Shown piece by piece: positions 33,971-43,664 of a stretch of 64,000 nt of DNA. The notes below the pieces were generated by a model, which was given only the letters and a program-made list of their open reading frames with translations, had not been told where the DNA came from and ran no database searches. The position numbers were made by a program, and so were the translations under genes. The first letter of the stretch is position 1. The number at the start of each line of letters is the position of its first letter. Source of the stretch: Sphingobacterium sp. FBM7-1 (lineage in GTDB: Bacteria > Bacteroidota > Bacteroidia > Sphingobacteriales > Sphingobacteriaceae); assembly GCF_020687765.1 (NCBI RefSeq), contig NZ_JAJEWJ010000009.1, positions 1 to 64,000 on the forward strand, written 5' to 3'.

Positions 33971-36499
33971 CTACTTCAATTTCTGTAAACGTGCTTTTGC
34001 CGAAGGAATGACATCATCTTCTTCTTCATAATTCGCTATCACGCTCTCCAACGTGCTTTTCGCTTGGAGTTTATTGCCTTTAGCGGCGTAAGTATCTGCT
34101 AGCAGAAGAAAACTCTTGGCTACCCAGTAATCATGTTCGCCCATGTTATTGACCACATCAAAGGCTGTTTCCTCCGCTTTGTCGTATTCCTTATTTTCAT
34201 ACTGCAGTTGTCCCATACGATATCGTGCTTCTGCACCAACAGCCGCTTGGCTCTTCGTTGCCAGATTCAGTTCTTTCATCGCAGCCGCGACATTTCTTTC
34301 TTGCAGCATGGCCCGCGCACTGTACAGGTGCGCCTTGGCGATGTCTTCCTCAGATGAACGGTTATCATCCTTGATCAACCTGGCATACTTAGCCACCTGA
34401 TCCAAGTCACCGATTTCGAAATAACACCGCAACAGGCTAGTTACCGCGTAGTTATAGTTTTCTTTATCGGCTGAAGTAATCTCTAGTTTTTTGAGATGTA
34501 CGATGGCCTCGTTGTATTCTTCCAAATCCAGGTATAGCGCGGCCGCCGTCAGCAAGGTGCTCTCCGTATACTCGCTGGTCCAGTCATTCAGAATAATGTT
34601 GAGATCCCGCAAGGCTTCTTTCGGGTGTCCGGTCCGGTATAAACTGACCCCACGGATATAACGCGCATGTTTTTCCTTGATAGGTTTTGGAAACTTATCA
34701 AAGTATGCATTAATCGCTTCCACAGCCGCTCCATATTGCCTCTTGGCAAACAGGGAATGTGCTACTCCGAAAGTAAAATCATCCTGCTCCGCGGCGCTTA
34801 GATTACTGATATTGGCGTTGGTCGCATAATGGATATAACTTGTCGCATCCCCGGCATCCAGGTAAATATTTTCGATAGAGCGCAGTGCCTGTCTCGCTTC
34901 ATCCGTAGTAGCATGTCGCTCCACCACTCGTTGGAAGGATGCTTTGGCGGCCTCGGTATCACCATTATTGTACTGGACCAGGCCGATGGTCATCAATGCG
35001 CGAGGAACATAGCTGCTTCGAGGATACTGTTCGACCATCTGTTGCAATCCTTTTATCGCGGTATCGTGATCTCCCGTAGTGAAATACGTATACGGAATCT
35101 CGAAAGCCACATCATCTGCATAGTTAGAATTTGGGAACTGCTTTACGACGGACGACAACGTACGCAGCTTACCTTCGGTGTCGCCCTGTAAACCTAGGAT
35201 AATACCACGTTGGAACAACGCATAATCCTGATTGGGAGCCTGGTTATTGATCAATTGCGCATAGTATTGGTTGGCTCGTCCATAGTCACGTACGGACAGA
35301 TACGAATCTCCCAAACGTGCGATCACATCATGACGTATATTTTCTTCCATAGAACTTCCCTCCATAACCAGATAACGCTCAAAATATTCGGCCGCCATAC
35401 GAAAGTTATCGTGACGGAACGCCGCGTACGCCAAGGCATAGTTTGCATGGCTATATACATCCGTATTCCGTGCGGCCGGTAAGCGGAGAAACTTAAGGAA
35501 ATTATCTACCGCTTCCTTATACTTGCGTACTTCGTACATCGCTTCCGCTTTCCAGTAGGTCGCCAGCGCCGCCATTTCAGCGTCGATCGGGAATTTTTCC
35601 GACCGCATAAACATGGATATGCTATTTTCGAAAGCGCGCTCGTTATAGAACTCTAATCCGCGGTAGTACGTAGCTTTTTGATAGGTTTTATCCATTTGTT
35701 GATCCCGCTGCTTTAGAGACTCCAGCATACTAACCCCTGCGTGGAAATTGCTCGTACCCAACAAAACGGCTACAGATAGCGTTTCGGCACTCTCAGGGTT
35801 GTTGCCGGAGCGGTCCCTGTCCGCATACTGCTGAGCGATATAGGTTTGGAGCACCTCAAGGGCCATATCAGTGGCGTCTAATTCGTGTAAGACTTTAGCG
35901 TAGTTAAACCGCGCAACCATTTTTAATACGGGATCAAGGTCAAGTTCCATCGCTTGGAGAAAATAATCTCGTGCACGTTCTCTATCGCCGGTTTCCAATG
36001 CGATATGGCCTAGCGTAATTATCGCGCCTTGGTAATACGCATCCGAAGGTGCAATGCTTTCCAAGATGGAGGTCGCTCTCGGGTATTCGCCCGCGCGATA
36101 CGCCAGATAACTGATGCGATAGTTGTCAATATTGTCTCGCGAAGCATTAGGGTTTCGCTTAAGTAACTCGTCGTTATAAGCTTGTTTAAATATGTTTCTT
36201 TCGAAATACGTGGCAGCAGCAATCTGACGCAGCTCGACCGCGATAGCCTCCCGGTCAATTCCCATATCGGGGCTCCGACGAACCTTTATGGCGTCCGCCA
36301 ACATGGGGCGATACTCCCGTACGATATCAATAGAATCCATAACAGGAGCACGATCTCCGCGCTGTTGTTCGTAACTACCTCCCATGGCTTGCTGTTGCTC
36401 ATCCACTACCTGTGCCGACCCCGCAATCAGCGAAGCTGAGCAGGTCACGGTAAGCAAGTATCTCAGGTATTTATAGCCGATATTTTCTTTCAATGTCAC
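33971..36499 (-). CDS. Large TPR-repeat envelope protein
   Basis: The 842-residue product has an N-terminal signal peptide (LLTVTCSASLIAGSAQV) followed by about 15-20 tetratricopeptide-like helical repeats, such as ALYLDLEEYNEAIVHLKKLE and MGQLQYENKEYDKAEETAFD. No catalytic motif is visible. It uses GTG as start at 36499, preceded by GGAGG 7 bases upstream, one of the few clear Shine-Dalgarno sites here. Proteins of this type sit in the periplasm or outer membrane and scaffold complexes; the partner is unknown. Confidence 0.85.
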   Translation of the reverse strand: MTLKENIGYKYLRYLLTVTCSASLIAGSAQVVDEQQQAMGGSYEQQRGDRAPVMDSIDIVREYRPMLADAIKVRRSPDMGIDREAIAVELRQIAAATYFERNIFKQAYNDELLKRNPNASRDNIDNYRISYLAYRAGEYPRATSILESIAPSDAYYQGAIITLGHIALETGDRERARDYFLQAMELDLDPVLKMVARFNYAKVLHELDATDMALEVLQTYIAQQYADRDRSGNNPESAETLSVAVLLGTSNFHAGVSMLESLKQRDQQMDKTYQKATYYRGLEFYNERAFENSISMFMRSEKFPIDAEMAALATYWKAEAMYEVRKYKEAVDNFLKFLRLPAARNTDVYSHANYALAYAAFRHDNFRMAAEYFERYLVMEGSSMEENIRHDVIARLGDSYLSVRDYGRANQYYAQLINNQAPNQDYALFQRGIILGLQGDTEGKLRTLSSVVKQFPNSNYADDVAFEIPYTYFTTGDHDTAIKGLQQMVEQYPRSSYVPRALMTIGLVQYNNGDTEAAKASFQRVVERHATTDEARQALRSIENIYLDAGDATSYIHYATNANISNLSAAEQDDFTFGVAHSLFAKRQYGAAVEAINAYFDKFPKPIKEKHARYIRGVSLYRTGHPKEALRDLNIILNDWTSEYTESTLLTAAALYLDLEEYNEAIVHLKKLEITSADKENYNYAVTSLLRCYFEIGDLDQVAKYARLIKDDNRSSEEDIAKAHLYSARAMLQERNVAAAMKELNLATKSQAAVGAEARYRMGQLQYENKEYDKAEETAFDVVNNMGEHDYWVAKSFLLLADTYAAKGNKLQAKSTLESVIANYEEEDDVIPSAKARLQKLK

Positions 36500-36731
36500 T
36501 GTTCCTCCGTATTTCTAAATTTTCCCCTAATCTTCCTTCGCCGAGGAGATATTATCGTATTCTTCGCCAAATTAGCTATAGTCAAAACTAAAGAATTCTA
36601 TCCAATTATGTGAATCCTCAGCCAACAATGGACGTTAAAAGATGATAAAAAGTTCTAGGTTAACACTTTTTTAGCGAGGATCCGGCGGATGAAATAACTG
36701 CTAAAGAAAATGCAGTTTATTGTATTTGGTA

Positions 36732-36763
36732 TTGGCGAATACAAAGCATTTTCTCTAAGTTTG
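36732..36763 (+). promoter_or_regulatory. Promoter abutting the gpmI start
   Basis: TTG at 36732-36734, 21 bases, then TAAGTTTG at 36756-36763 resembles the Bacteroidota promoter. The proposed GTG start at 36767 begins 4 bases after the box, which predicts a leaderless transcript. Confidence 0.45.
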
Positions 36764-36766
36764 TAT

Positions 36767-38302
36767 GTGAGCAATTTAGAAAATAAAAAAGTAGCGCTAC
36801 TAATCTTAGATGGTTTAGGCTACGGTAAAGACGATAATTCCAATGCTGTACGCGCAGCAAATACACCTTTTTTAGATCAGTTATTAGCTACTTATCCTAA
36901 TTCCCGTTTAGAAGCTTCGGGAGAAGCAGTAGGTCTTCCGGAAGGACAAATGGGTAATTCAGAAGTAGGGCATATGAATCTGGGCGCTGGCCGTACGGTT
37001 TATCAAGAACTCGGACGGATCAATAAGGCAGCTAACGAGGGGGAATTCAACTCGAATGCAATTATTCAAGAGGCTTTTGATTATGCGAAAGCAAAAGGTA
37101 AAAAGGTGCATTTTATCGGATTATTGTCTGATGGCGGTGTGCATGCGCATATTAGCCACCTCAAAGCCTTGTGCGATGCAGCAAAGCAAGCAGGTCTACA
37201 GCAGGATCAAGTGTTTATCCATGCTTTTATGGACGGACGCGATACGGATCCCAAAGGTGGACTAGCCTATATAGAGGATTTGCAGAACCACTTAGCTCAC
37301 TCTACCGGCACAGTTGCTAGTGCGATCGGTCGGTATTATGCTATGGATCGAGATAATCGATGGGAACGTGTGAAGGAAACCTACGATCTTTTAACGAAGG
37401 GAGTTGGTACGCCGGTTACGGATCTAAAAGAGGCCATAAAGGCATCTTATGCCGAGGGTATCACCGATGAATTCATTAAACCGATTATCATCTCGGACGC
37501 AGCAGGAAAACCGCTTGCAACGATCCAAGACGGAGACGTGGTCTTCTGTTATAATTTCCGTACAGATCGGGGTCGTGAGATTACCATTGCCCTAACCCAA
37601 CAAGCTTTTCCAGAATACGATATGAAGCCGTTGTCCTTGCACTATGTGACGATGACTTCCTATGACGAAACATTTAAAAATGTACAGGTTGTGTTTCAGA
37701 AAGACAACCTAACCAATACGCTGGGAGAAGCTTTAAGCCTCCAGAACAAAACGCAGGTCCGTATTGCAGAAACAGAAAAATATCCGCATGTTACTTTTTT
37801 CTTTTCCGGAGGCCGCGAAGAGGTGTTTCCGGGTGAGCGCCGATTACTGATTCCTTCACCGAAGGTCGCAACCTATGATCTCCAGCCAGAAATGAGCGCC
37901 GAAGGTATCACGACGGCCATTTGCAACGATATAATAGAAAACAAGCCGGATTTTATTTGTTTGAATTTTGCCAATCCGGATATGGTGGGCCATACGGGTG
38001 TTTTCGATGCCGTGGTGAAAGCGGTTGAAACCGTCGATGCCTGCACAAAACAGGTCGTGGACACGGGATTGGAGAACGGTTATTCGTTTATTATTTTGGC
38101 GGATCACGGGAACTCCGAGTTTATGATCAATGAGGACGGCTCTGTAAATACGGCTCATACTACGAATCTCGTGCCTTGCATTCTAATCGATAAGGACTAT
38201 CAAGAAATTAAGGACGGAAAGTTAGGCGATATTGCGCCTACTGTACTAAGATTATTGGGCGCTGAGATTCCAGCGGATATGAGCGGCAATGTATTGGTAT
38301 AA
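36767..38302 (+). CDS. gpmI: 2,3-bisphosphoglycerate-independent phosphoglycerate mutase
   Basis: The 511-residue product starts VSNLENKKVALLILDGLG at GTG 36767, which gives the usual length; an ATG at 36710 would add 19 unrelated residues. The catalytic Ser lies in PEGQMGNSEVGHMNLGAG, and manganese ligands are in DGRDTDPKGG, NFANPDMVGHTG and ILADHGNSEFM. It interconverts 3- and 2-phosphoglycerate in glycolysis. A lipoprotein gene follows after one base. Confidence 0.95.
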   Translation: MSNLENKKVALLILDGLGYGKDDNSNAVRAANTPFLDQLLATYPNSRLEASGEAVGLPEGQMGNSEVGHMNLGAGRTVYQELGRINKAANEGEFNSNAIIQEAFDYAKAKGKKVHFIGLLSDGGVHAHISHLKALCDAAKQAGLQQDQVFIHAFMDGRDTDPKGGLAYIEDLQNHLAHSTGTVASAIGRYYAMDRDNRWERVKETYDLLTKGVGTPVTDLKEAIKASYAEGITDEFIKPIIISDAAGKPLATIQDGDVVFCYNFRTDRGREITIALTQQAFPEYDMKPLSLHYVTMTSYDETFKNVQVVFQKDNLTNTLGEALSLQNKTQVRIAETEKYPHVTFFFSGGREEVFPGERRLLIPSPKVATYDLQPEMSAEGITTAICNDIIENKPDFICLNFANPDMVGHTGVFDAVVKAVETVDACTKQVVDTGLENGYSFIILADHGNSEFMINEDGSVNTAHTTNLVPCILIDKDYQEIKDGKLGDIAPTVLRLLGAEIPADMSGNVLV

Positions 38303-38303
38303 T

Positions 38304-38870
38304 ATGAACAAAAAATATTGCAGCGCAGTAATGGTTCTTGTCCTTACTGCGCTGTTCTTATCTTGTGCTGACAATACCCAGAAAGAAAAGGTAAGCGCAG
38401 AGACATATTTTGATATCCCAACCTACTTCAAAGAAGAGGTAGCACGGTTAACATTAGAAAACCCGCTAGTTGAAAAAACAGTCCTTAAGGATAGCCTGTC
38501 CGAAACGAAAAGCCTACAGATCGCCGATTGGGAAAATGAACTTTCCAGTTTTGTTTCGATTGATCTGAACAAGCCCGTATATGCCGGGGTGTTAAAAAGA
38601 GATAGTACGGCTAATAGAATCGTTATCACCTCCACTGATCCGAAGCTGGATCTCGTACAGATAGAAATTCAATATGGTGAAAACAGTGAGCCTACGGCAT
38701 TTCGTATACAACGGCATGTTCAGAATTCCTTATTCGAAACACAAGAAACGTTATTTTATGCGAAGGATAAGGAATATAGCCTCGAAAAGAAGCAATCTAT
38801 TCGCATTTTGGGTGACAAATATTACCGTGTCGAGGGCTTATTTAATCGGCAAACCGAGCCAAAGAAATAA
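38304..38870 (+). CDS. Lipoprotein of unknown function
   Basis: The 188-residue product (ATG 38304, one base after the gpmI stop) has a signal peptide with lipobox ALFLSCADN. The mature part is charged with beta-strand character, including NRIVITSTDPKLDLVQIEIQ. No known domain is recognised, though the gene next to gpmI in related genomes often encodes such a lipoprotein. Its last 29 bases overlap the end of apt on the opposite strand. Confidence 0.75.
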   Translation: MNKKYCSAVMVLVLTALFLSCADNTQKEKVSAETYFDIPTYFKEEVARLTLENPLVEKTVLKDSLSETKSLQIADWENELSSFVSIDLNKPVYAGVLKRDSTANRIVITSTDPKLDLVQIEIQYGENSEPTAFRIQRHVQNSLFETQETLFYAKDKEYSLEKKQSIRILGDKYYRVEGLFNRQTEPKK

Positions 38871-39375
38871 TACGATCGCTAAAGCGGGTTAGCCGTCCCT
38901 GACTTTGCAAAAAGTCTAGGCTGATGATAAATGAATAGCCCACAATTTGCGCCCCCAGTTTTCCTAACAGTTTTGATGCCGCGACGACGGTGCCCCCGGT
39001 AGCAAGCAGATCGTCGTGTATCAAGACCTTACTTCCCGGTGAAAATGCATCCTCATGCACTTCGATTGTAGCCTGTCCGTATTCTAGTTTATAGGATTCC
39101 GATACAGTCTTGAAAGGCAATTTCCCCTGTTTCCGGATGGGAATAAACGGGATATTCAGTCGGTTAGCCAACAACATACCAAACAGAAATCCGCGGCTTT
39201 CAATCCCGGCTATGGCATCAATTTCGACATCTTTCAAACAGGCAACGATATGGTCAATGATTTCTTCACACAGTTGCTGATCCTTCAGGATAGGTGTGAT
39301 GTCTTTAAATACGATTCCAGGTTGGGGAAAATCGGGGATATCCCGAATTATGGATTTGATGCGCGCCTCCAACAT
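38842..39375 (-). CDS. apt: Adenine phosphoribosyltransferase
   Basis: The 177-residue product has IPDFPQPGIVFKDITPIL, the PRPP-binding VLIHDDLLATGGTVVAA and the adenine-site segment AIAGIESRGFLFG. It salvages adenine to AMP. It is the last of four genes read toward it (TolC-like, adaptor, helix-hairpin-helix protein, apt), with gaps of 10, 10 and 6 bases. It converges with, and overlaps, the lipoprotein gene. Confidence 0.94.
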   Translation of the reverse strand: MLEARIKSIIRDIPDFPQPGIVFKDITPILKDQQLCEEIIDHIVACLKDVEIDAIAGIESRGFLFGMLLANRLNIPFIPIRKQGKLPFKTVSESYKLEYGQATIEVHEDAFSPGSKVLIHDDLLATGGTVVAASKLLGKLGAQIVGYSFIISLDFLQSQGRLTRFSDRIISLARFAD

Positions 39376-39381
39376 ATACGT

Positions 39382-40302
39382 TCAATTAAAATCTAAATAT
39401 GGTGCAATTTTACGCAAAAAATCATCAGTTAGGGCATATAATTTGGTTAAATCCGTCTCGGAAGTGAATGCGCCGTGCTGTTCGCGGTAGCGTACAATAT
39501 GCATAGCTTCTTTATGCGAGATATAAGGATGTTGCGCCAGCTGTGCTGCCGTGAGCTGGTTTATGGTTATTTTTTTTAGTGGATGGTCTCCTAAGAATAG
39601 TAGTGGCTGCATTTTTTCAAACTGTTCTTCGGAAATACCATATACTTCTTTGACTTGCTCCAGTTGATGAAAACCACCTAATGCCTCGCGAAACTTGATT
39701 ATACGGGAGGCGAGTACCGGCCCGATGCCCCAAATTTGTTGTAAAGCAGTGGTGTCGGCCATCGAAAGATCGATATATAGCTTCGCTTTTTCCGTTGTCG
39801 TCCGTTCCGTAACCGATGATTCCGCTATCCGAGGCGATGCTGGTTTGGTCTCGGGCAAACGAATATAGGGCGCCAGCCGTTCAAAATGTTCTGCAGAAAC
39901 AACGTATAGTTTAGCTACGTCGGCCTTTGTACGAAACTGCCCGCCTTTGGATTCGTAATTTTTGATAACCTGTATCTGCTTTTCAGTGAAGCCTAGCCTT
40001 TTCCACTTCGCTTCGGACAGATTATTGGGATCGAAAGGAAACAACTCTTCCGCTGTTCGGATACCGACCGCTGATTCATCCGCGATAATCTGATCGGAAC
40101 GTTTCGCAGCGGAATAAGGCGCCAATGTTTCCAGCTCCTCGGCGACTATCCGGGATATCAATACCTCCTCGCCTACCGCTTGTTTCGTATAGACACTGTA
40201 TAGAAAAGGAACGATGCCTATCAGCCCAATAAGAATCGACAACACTAGAAATCCTCTGCGCTCGTTCTCACTCATGCCAAAAAGGAGGGCCAATCGTTTC
40301 AT
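39382..40302 (-). CDS. ComEA-like helix-hairpin-helix membrane-anchored protein
   Basis: The 306-residue product has one N-terminal membrane helix (FLVLSILIGLIGIVPFLYSV) and four helix-hairpin-helix-like segments, such as LQQIWGIGPVLASRIIKFRE and LAQHPYISHKEAMHIVRYRE. This matches the ComEA-like HhH proteins of Bacteroidota, which bind DNA in uptake systems, although here the protein is larger. It is encoded between the adaptor and apt. A role in DNA uptake is inferred from the fold only. Confidence 0.8.
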   Translation of the reverse strand: MKRLALLFGMSENERRGFLVLSILIGLIGIVPFLYSVYTKQAVGEEVLISRIVAEELETLAPYSAAKRSDQIIADESAVGIRTAEELFPFDPNNLSEAKWKRLGFTEKQIQVIKNYESKGGQFRTKADVAKLYVVSAEHFERLAPYIRLPETKPASPRIAESSVTERTTTEKAKLYIDLSMADTTALQQIWGIGPVLASRIIKFREALGGFHQLEQVKEVYGISEEQFEKMQPLLFLGDHPLKKITINQLTAAQLAQHPYISHKEAMHIVRYREQHGAFTSETDLTKLYALTDDFLRKIAPYLDFN

Positions 40303-40312
40303 TCCATTGGTT

Positions 40313-41626
40313 CTAATTCAAAACACTTGCTTCGACTTCTTTCACGCGGGTCCCATCCTGTAAAAGTTTAGAAATCGCATTAAAGGGTCGGGACACCACT
40401 TTATCTCCTGCTTTCAATCCGGTTTTAACAATAATATGGTTGTCGTCCTGGATTCCCGTGGTTACCTCCGTCTGATTCACAATGTCTCCGTTTAGCACAA
40501 ATACATATTCTTTTAATTCGGCGTTGTCTACCGAGTCAGTTAGGCTCGTATTCTCTCTTACCGTGACGGCTTGAATCGGAACAACGAGACCTCTATCCGA
40601 TTTTGTATGGATCTGTACCGTTGCGGATAGCCCAGGTTTAAACGGGGAAGAATTTTTGTTGTCCTCCTCCATCAAATCCTCATAAGAGGATGTTTCAATA
40701 CGGACTTTCACGTTGAAATTCGTCACCTGCTCCGCTGTAGTTACTGCGGTTGCCGAGCTGGCAGCCGTCGAAGAACTCGAGATCTCGGTGACGATTCCTT
40801 TAAATTTTCGTCCTTGAAAAGCGTCCACCTCTATCGTCGCCTCGTTGCCAACTTTTACCCGATTAATGTCGTTTTCATTTACTTCTACATTGACCTCCAT
40901 CGTGGTCATGTTAGCAATACGCATAATTTCGGTACCTGCCATTTGAGCCGTACCGACTACCCTTTCGCCCAATTCGATTGACAAGAGGGATACTACGCCG
41001 TCTGAGGGCGCGTAGATGGTTGTACGAGACAAACTGTTACCTGCCTCCTGTAATTGCGCCTGCGATTGGTTGACACCAAACCGAGATGCCTCTACTTGTT
41101 GGCGCTGGGATTCCAGACTGGCTCGGGCCACTTCATAATCGGCCCGTGCTTTATCCATCTCTGATGCCGATATGACGCGCTTGTCGAATAGTGCCTGGCT
41201 ACGTTTATAAATGGCCTCTGCGTTACTATAATTCGCTTCCTGCTGCTTCAACATTTGCTGTGCAGCGGCCAAATTTGCCTTTTGCTGATTGACGACGGCA
41301 GCGACCTGATCGTAACCCGATTGTAACAGATCCGGTTTAACACGACATAATACGTCGCCTTTCTTTACAACCTGCCCTTCGCGAACATTCAATTCTATAA
41401 TCTCACCGGAAACTTCTGAACTCAACTTGACTTCAAACTCCGGTTGTACTTTCCCGCTCGCAGACACTAATTCGGAAATAGTGCGCTCTTTAACCTCGTC
41501 CACCGCCACTTGCTGTGCACCTCCATCGCCGAACCAACCCAATCGACTGCCGACGACAACCAGTATTAAGAGGGCTACTGCAGAGATGACCAATATTTTA
41601 GGAAGATTGCTCTTTTTCTTTGCCAT
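40313..41626 (-). CDS. Periplasmic adaptor (membrane fusion) protein of an efflux system
   Basis: The 437-residue product has one N-terminal membrane anchor (ILVISAVALLILVVVGSRLG), a lipoyl-like half motif (SGEIIELNVREGQVVKKGD), a long coiled coil over residues 105-205 rich in Gln and Ala, and beta-barrel domains with VPIQAVTVRENTSL. This is the MacA/HlyD type layout. It would bridge an inner-membrane transporter and the TolC-like channel encoded 10 bases upstream. No transporter gene is adjacent. Confidence 0.9.
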   Translation of the reverse strand: MAKKKSNLPKILVISAVALLILVVVGSRLGWFGDGGAQQVAVDEVKERTISELVSASGKVQPEFEVKLSSEVSGEIIELNVREGQVVKKGDVLCRVKPDLLQSGYDQVAAVVNQQKANLAAAQQMLKQQEANYSNAEAIYKRSQALFDKRVISASEMDKARADYEVARASLESQRQQVEASRFGVNQSQAQLQEAGNSLSRTTIYAPSDGVVSLLSIELGERVVGTAQMAGTEIMRIANMTTMEVNVEVNENDINRVKVGNEATIEVDAFQGRKFKGIVTEISSSSTAASSATAVTTAEQVTNFNVKVRIETSSYEDLMEEDNKNSSPFKPGLSATVQIHTKSDRGLVVPIQAVTVRENTSLTDSVDNAELKEYVFVLNGDIVNQTEVTTGIQDDNHIIVKTGLKAGDKVVSRPFNAISKLLQDGTRVKEVEASVLN

Positions 41627-41636
41627 GGAGATATAG

Positions 41637-42989
41637 TTAAAAAGTTAGGGGGTTTCCAATATAATAATCAATGACCTTTCCGCGAAACACCATTTCATAC
41701 TTGCGGCGGATCATTTCAAATTCTGCTTTGTTCATATTCGTCTGTGCGGTAAACATTTCCATCGAATTGGCTATGCCGACATCATAACGTTCTTTGATCG
41801 TCTCGTAAGCGACTTTAGAGGTATTGAAAGCTACCTGCGACGCGAAATATTGCTTATTCGCTGACCTCAAATCTAAAATAGCCTGTGCAATAGTTTTCTC
41901 CAGATTTCTGCGCGCCAGTGCTTCTTCATTTTCCGCTTGTAAAAAACCTATCTTTGCTTTATTTACCGCTACTTTTGTGCGGTTATTATTGAAGATCGGG
42001 ACTTGAAGACTGATTCCCCCTTGAAAGGATTTATTTTCATTAATTTGGTTATAAAACTTCATTTGTTCTCCCGTAATAATGTCTGTTGCCCTAGAGGAAT
42101 AATTTGTTCCGTACCCTGCATTTAGACTTAGCGAAGGGTAATAGGCGCCTTTCGCAATATCAATATTTTTGAGTGCCAATTCCTTATAGTAGCTGGCCTG
42201 TTCGATAGCTGGTTGGGTCAGTAATGCTTTTTTAAACACATCATCGAAAGAAGTAATGGCATATTCGGCCATAATATCGGCAATATTAGGTCTTTCCAAC
42301 GTAAAAGTGGTGTCGGGAGATAGTTCCATCAATTGTTTCAAATTGAGCAATGACAATTCATAGGCATTTTCAGACGACATAATGTTCAGCTCATCCGTCG
42401 CCACTTGATTTTCGGCTTGCGCCAAATCTGCTAATGTTTTGTTCCCGACTTGGAACTGGATACTATCCTGCCGCAATTGTTCGCGAGATAGTTTAACCTG
42501 TTGTACGGCAGCTTCAAATAATTCGCCATTCGTAATGGCTTCCAAGTAGTTCGTTACGACGGACAATATCAAATCATTTTTGACTCTCTCCACTTCTGTG
42601 GCATCAACAGCGAGTTGGATTTTATTCGCCTTGATTTGGTTGACTTTTTGAAAGCCCTGAAATATCGCTACACTAGAAGATAATTGTCCTCCCGCACTCG
42701 TTGTCCAATCATTCCCCCGAATCAACTGGCCCGAAGTTTGGTCAAACGTCAAACCATAATTATAAGAATTGCTAATACCAACACTCAAATTCGGATACAA
42801 TTCTGATTTCGATTGATAAAGATTCTGCTCACTGATCTGATACCCAAATTCGGCTTTTTTAATTTGTAGATTACGTTCTAATGTAGTCTCGACAGCCTCC
42901 TGTAATGTTACTTGTGCATATCCTATGGGAAACTCTATAACGAACAAAATGAAGAATAATACAATATAATAGGATATTTTTCGTGTCAT
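41637..42989 (-). CDS. TolC-family outer-membrane channel
   Basis: The 450-residue product has a signal peptide ending near GYAQ and the duplicated coiled-coil layout of TolC proteins, with repeats such as NLYQSKSELYPNLSVGIS and NIDIAKGAYYPSLSLNAG at matching places in the two halves. It forms a trimeric channel through the outer membrane. It is the first gene of the unit that includes the adaptor gene. Confidence 0.92.
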   Translation of the reverse strand: MTRKISYYIVLFFILFVIEFPIGYAQVTLQEAVETTLERNLQIKKAEFGYQISEQNLYQSKSELYPNLSVGISNSYNYGLTFDQTSGQLIRGNDWTTSAGGQLSSSVAIFQGFQKVNQIKANKIQLAVDATEVERVKNDLILSVVTNYLEAITNGELFEAAVQQVKLSREQLRQDSIQFQVGNKTLADLAQAENQVATDELNIMSSENAYELSLLNLKQLMELSPDTTFTLERPNIADIMAEYAITSFDDVFKKALLTQPAIEQASYYKELALKNIDIAKGAYYPSLSLNAGYGTNYSSRATDIITGEQMKFYNQINENKSFQGGISLQVPIFNNNRTKVAVNKAKIGFLQAENEEALARRNLEKTIAQAILDLRSANKQYFASQVAFNTSKVAYETIKERYDVGIANSMEMFTAQTNMNKAEFEMIRRKYEMVFRGKVIDYYIGNPLTF

Positions 42990-43048
42990 TTGATTAATTA
43001 AGCATAAAATGATTTTTAAATTTGGGACAAATATCTGATATTATCAAT

Positions 43049-43657
43049 ATGTATTTCGTTACGGCTCCTTTTTTTTTGAGATGGTACTACCCGAAAGTGA
43101 CCTTCCATAAGTCTAGAAAAGACCAAAAGATATACTTGACTTTTGACGACGGGCCCATACCAGAGGTTACGCCTTTTATATTAGATACACTTGCTGAACA
43201 TCGGATCAAAGCCACTTTTTTTTGTGTGGGTGAGAATATCGACAAGCATCCCGCCATATATGATCGTATCTTAGCAGAGGGCCACCAAGTCGGTAACCAC
43301 ACCTACAACCACCTAAAAGGCTGGGATACGCCTGACGACATGTACCTGCAGAATATAGCCCGGTGCCAAAAGTTAACGGGTACTTCTTTATTCCGTCCGC
43401 CTTATGCCCGAGCAAAAAAATCGCAATTAAATGAGTTGTACAATGCCTACGAGGTTGTTTTTTGGGATGTGCTATCCGGCGATTTCGATACGCGGATCAG
43501 CCCAGAACAATGCTACCAAAATGTGATTCGGAACACGCAAAACGGTTCTATTATCGTCTTCCACGACAATATCAAAGCCTTACCTCGCGTAACGTATGCC
43601 TTGCCTAAAGTAATTACTTATCTGAAGCAGGCAGGATACGATTTTGGGACGTTGTAA
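43049..43657 (+). CDS. NodB-type polysaccharide deacetylase
   Basis: The 202-residue product (ATG 43049 preferred to a TTG at 43022) has the NodB motifs: LTFDDGPIPEVTP with the catalytic and metal Asp, HQVGNHTYNHLKGWD with metal His residues, LFRPPYARAK, and NGSIIVFHDN near the end. It removes acetyl groups from a GlcNAc-type glycan. Only a short hydrophobic stretch precedes the domain, so the location is uncertain. It diverges from the TolC-like gene and converges on the DUF4249 gene. Confidence 0.92.
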   Translation: MYFVTAPFFLRWYYPKVTFHKSRKDQKIYLTFDDGPIPEVTPFILDTLAEHRIKATFFCVGENIDKHPAIYDRILAEGHQVGNHTYNHLKGWDTPDDMYLQNIARCQKLTGTSLFRPPYARAKKSQLNELYNAYEVVFWDVLSGDFDTRISPEQCYQNVIRNTQNGSIIVFHDNIKALPRVTYALPKVITYLKQAGYDFGTL

Positions 43658-43664
43658 GATTCCC

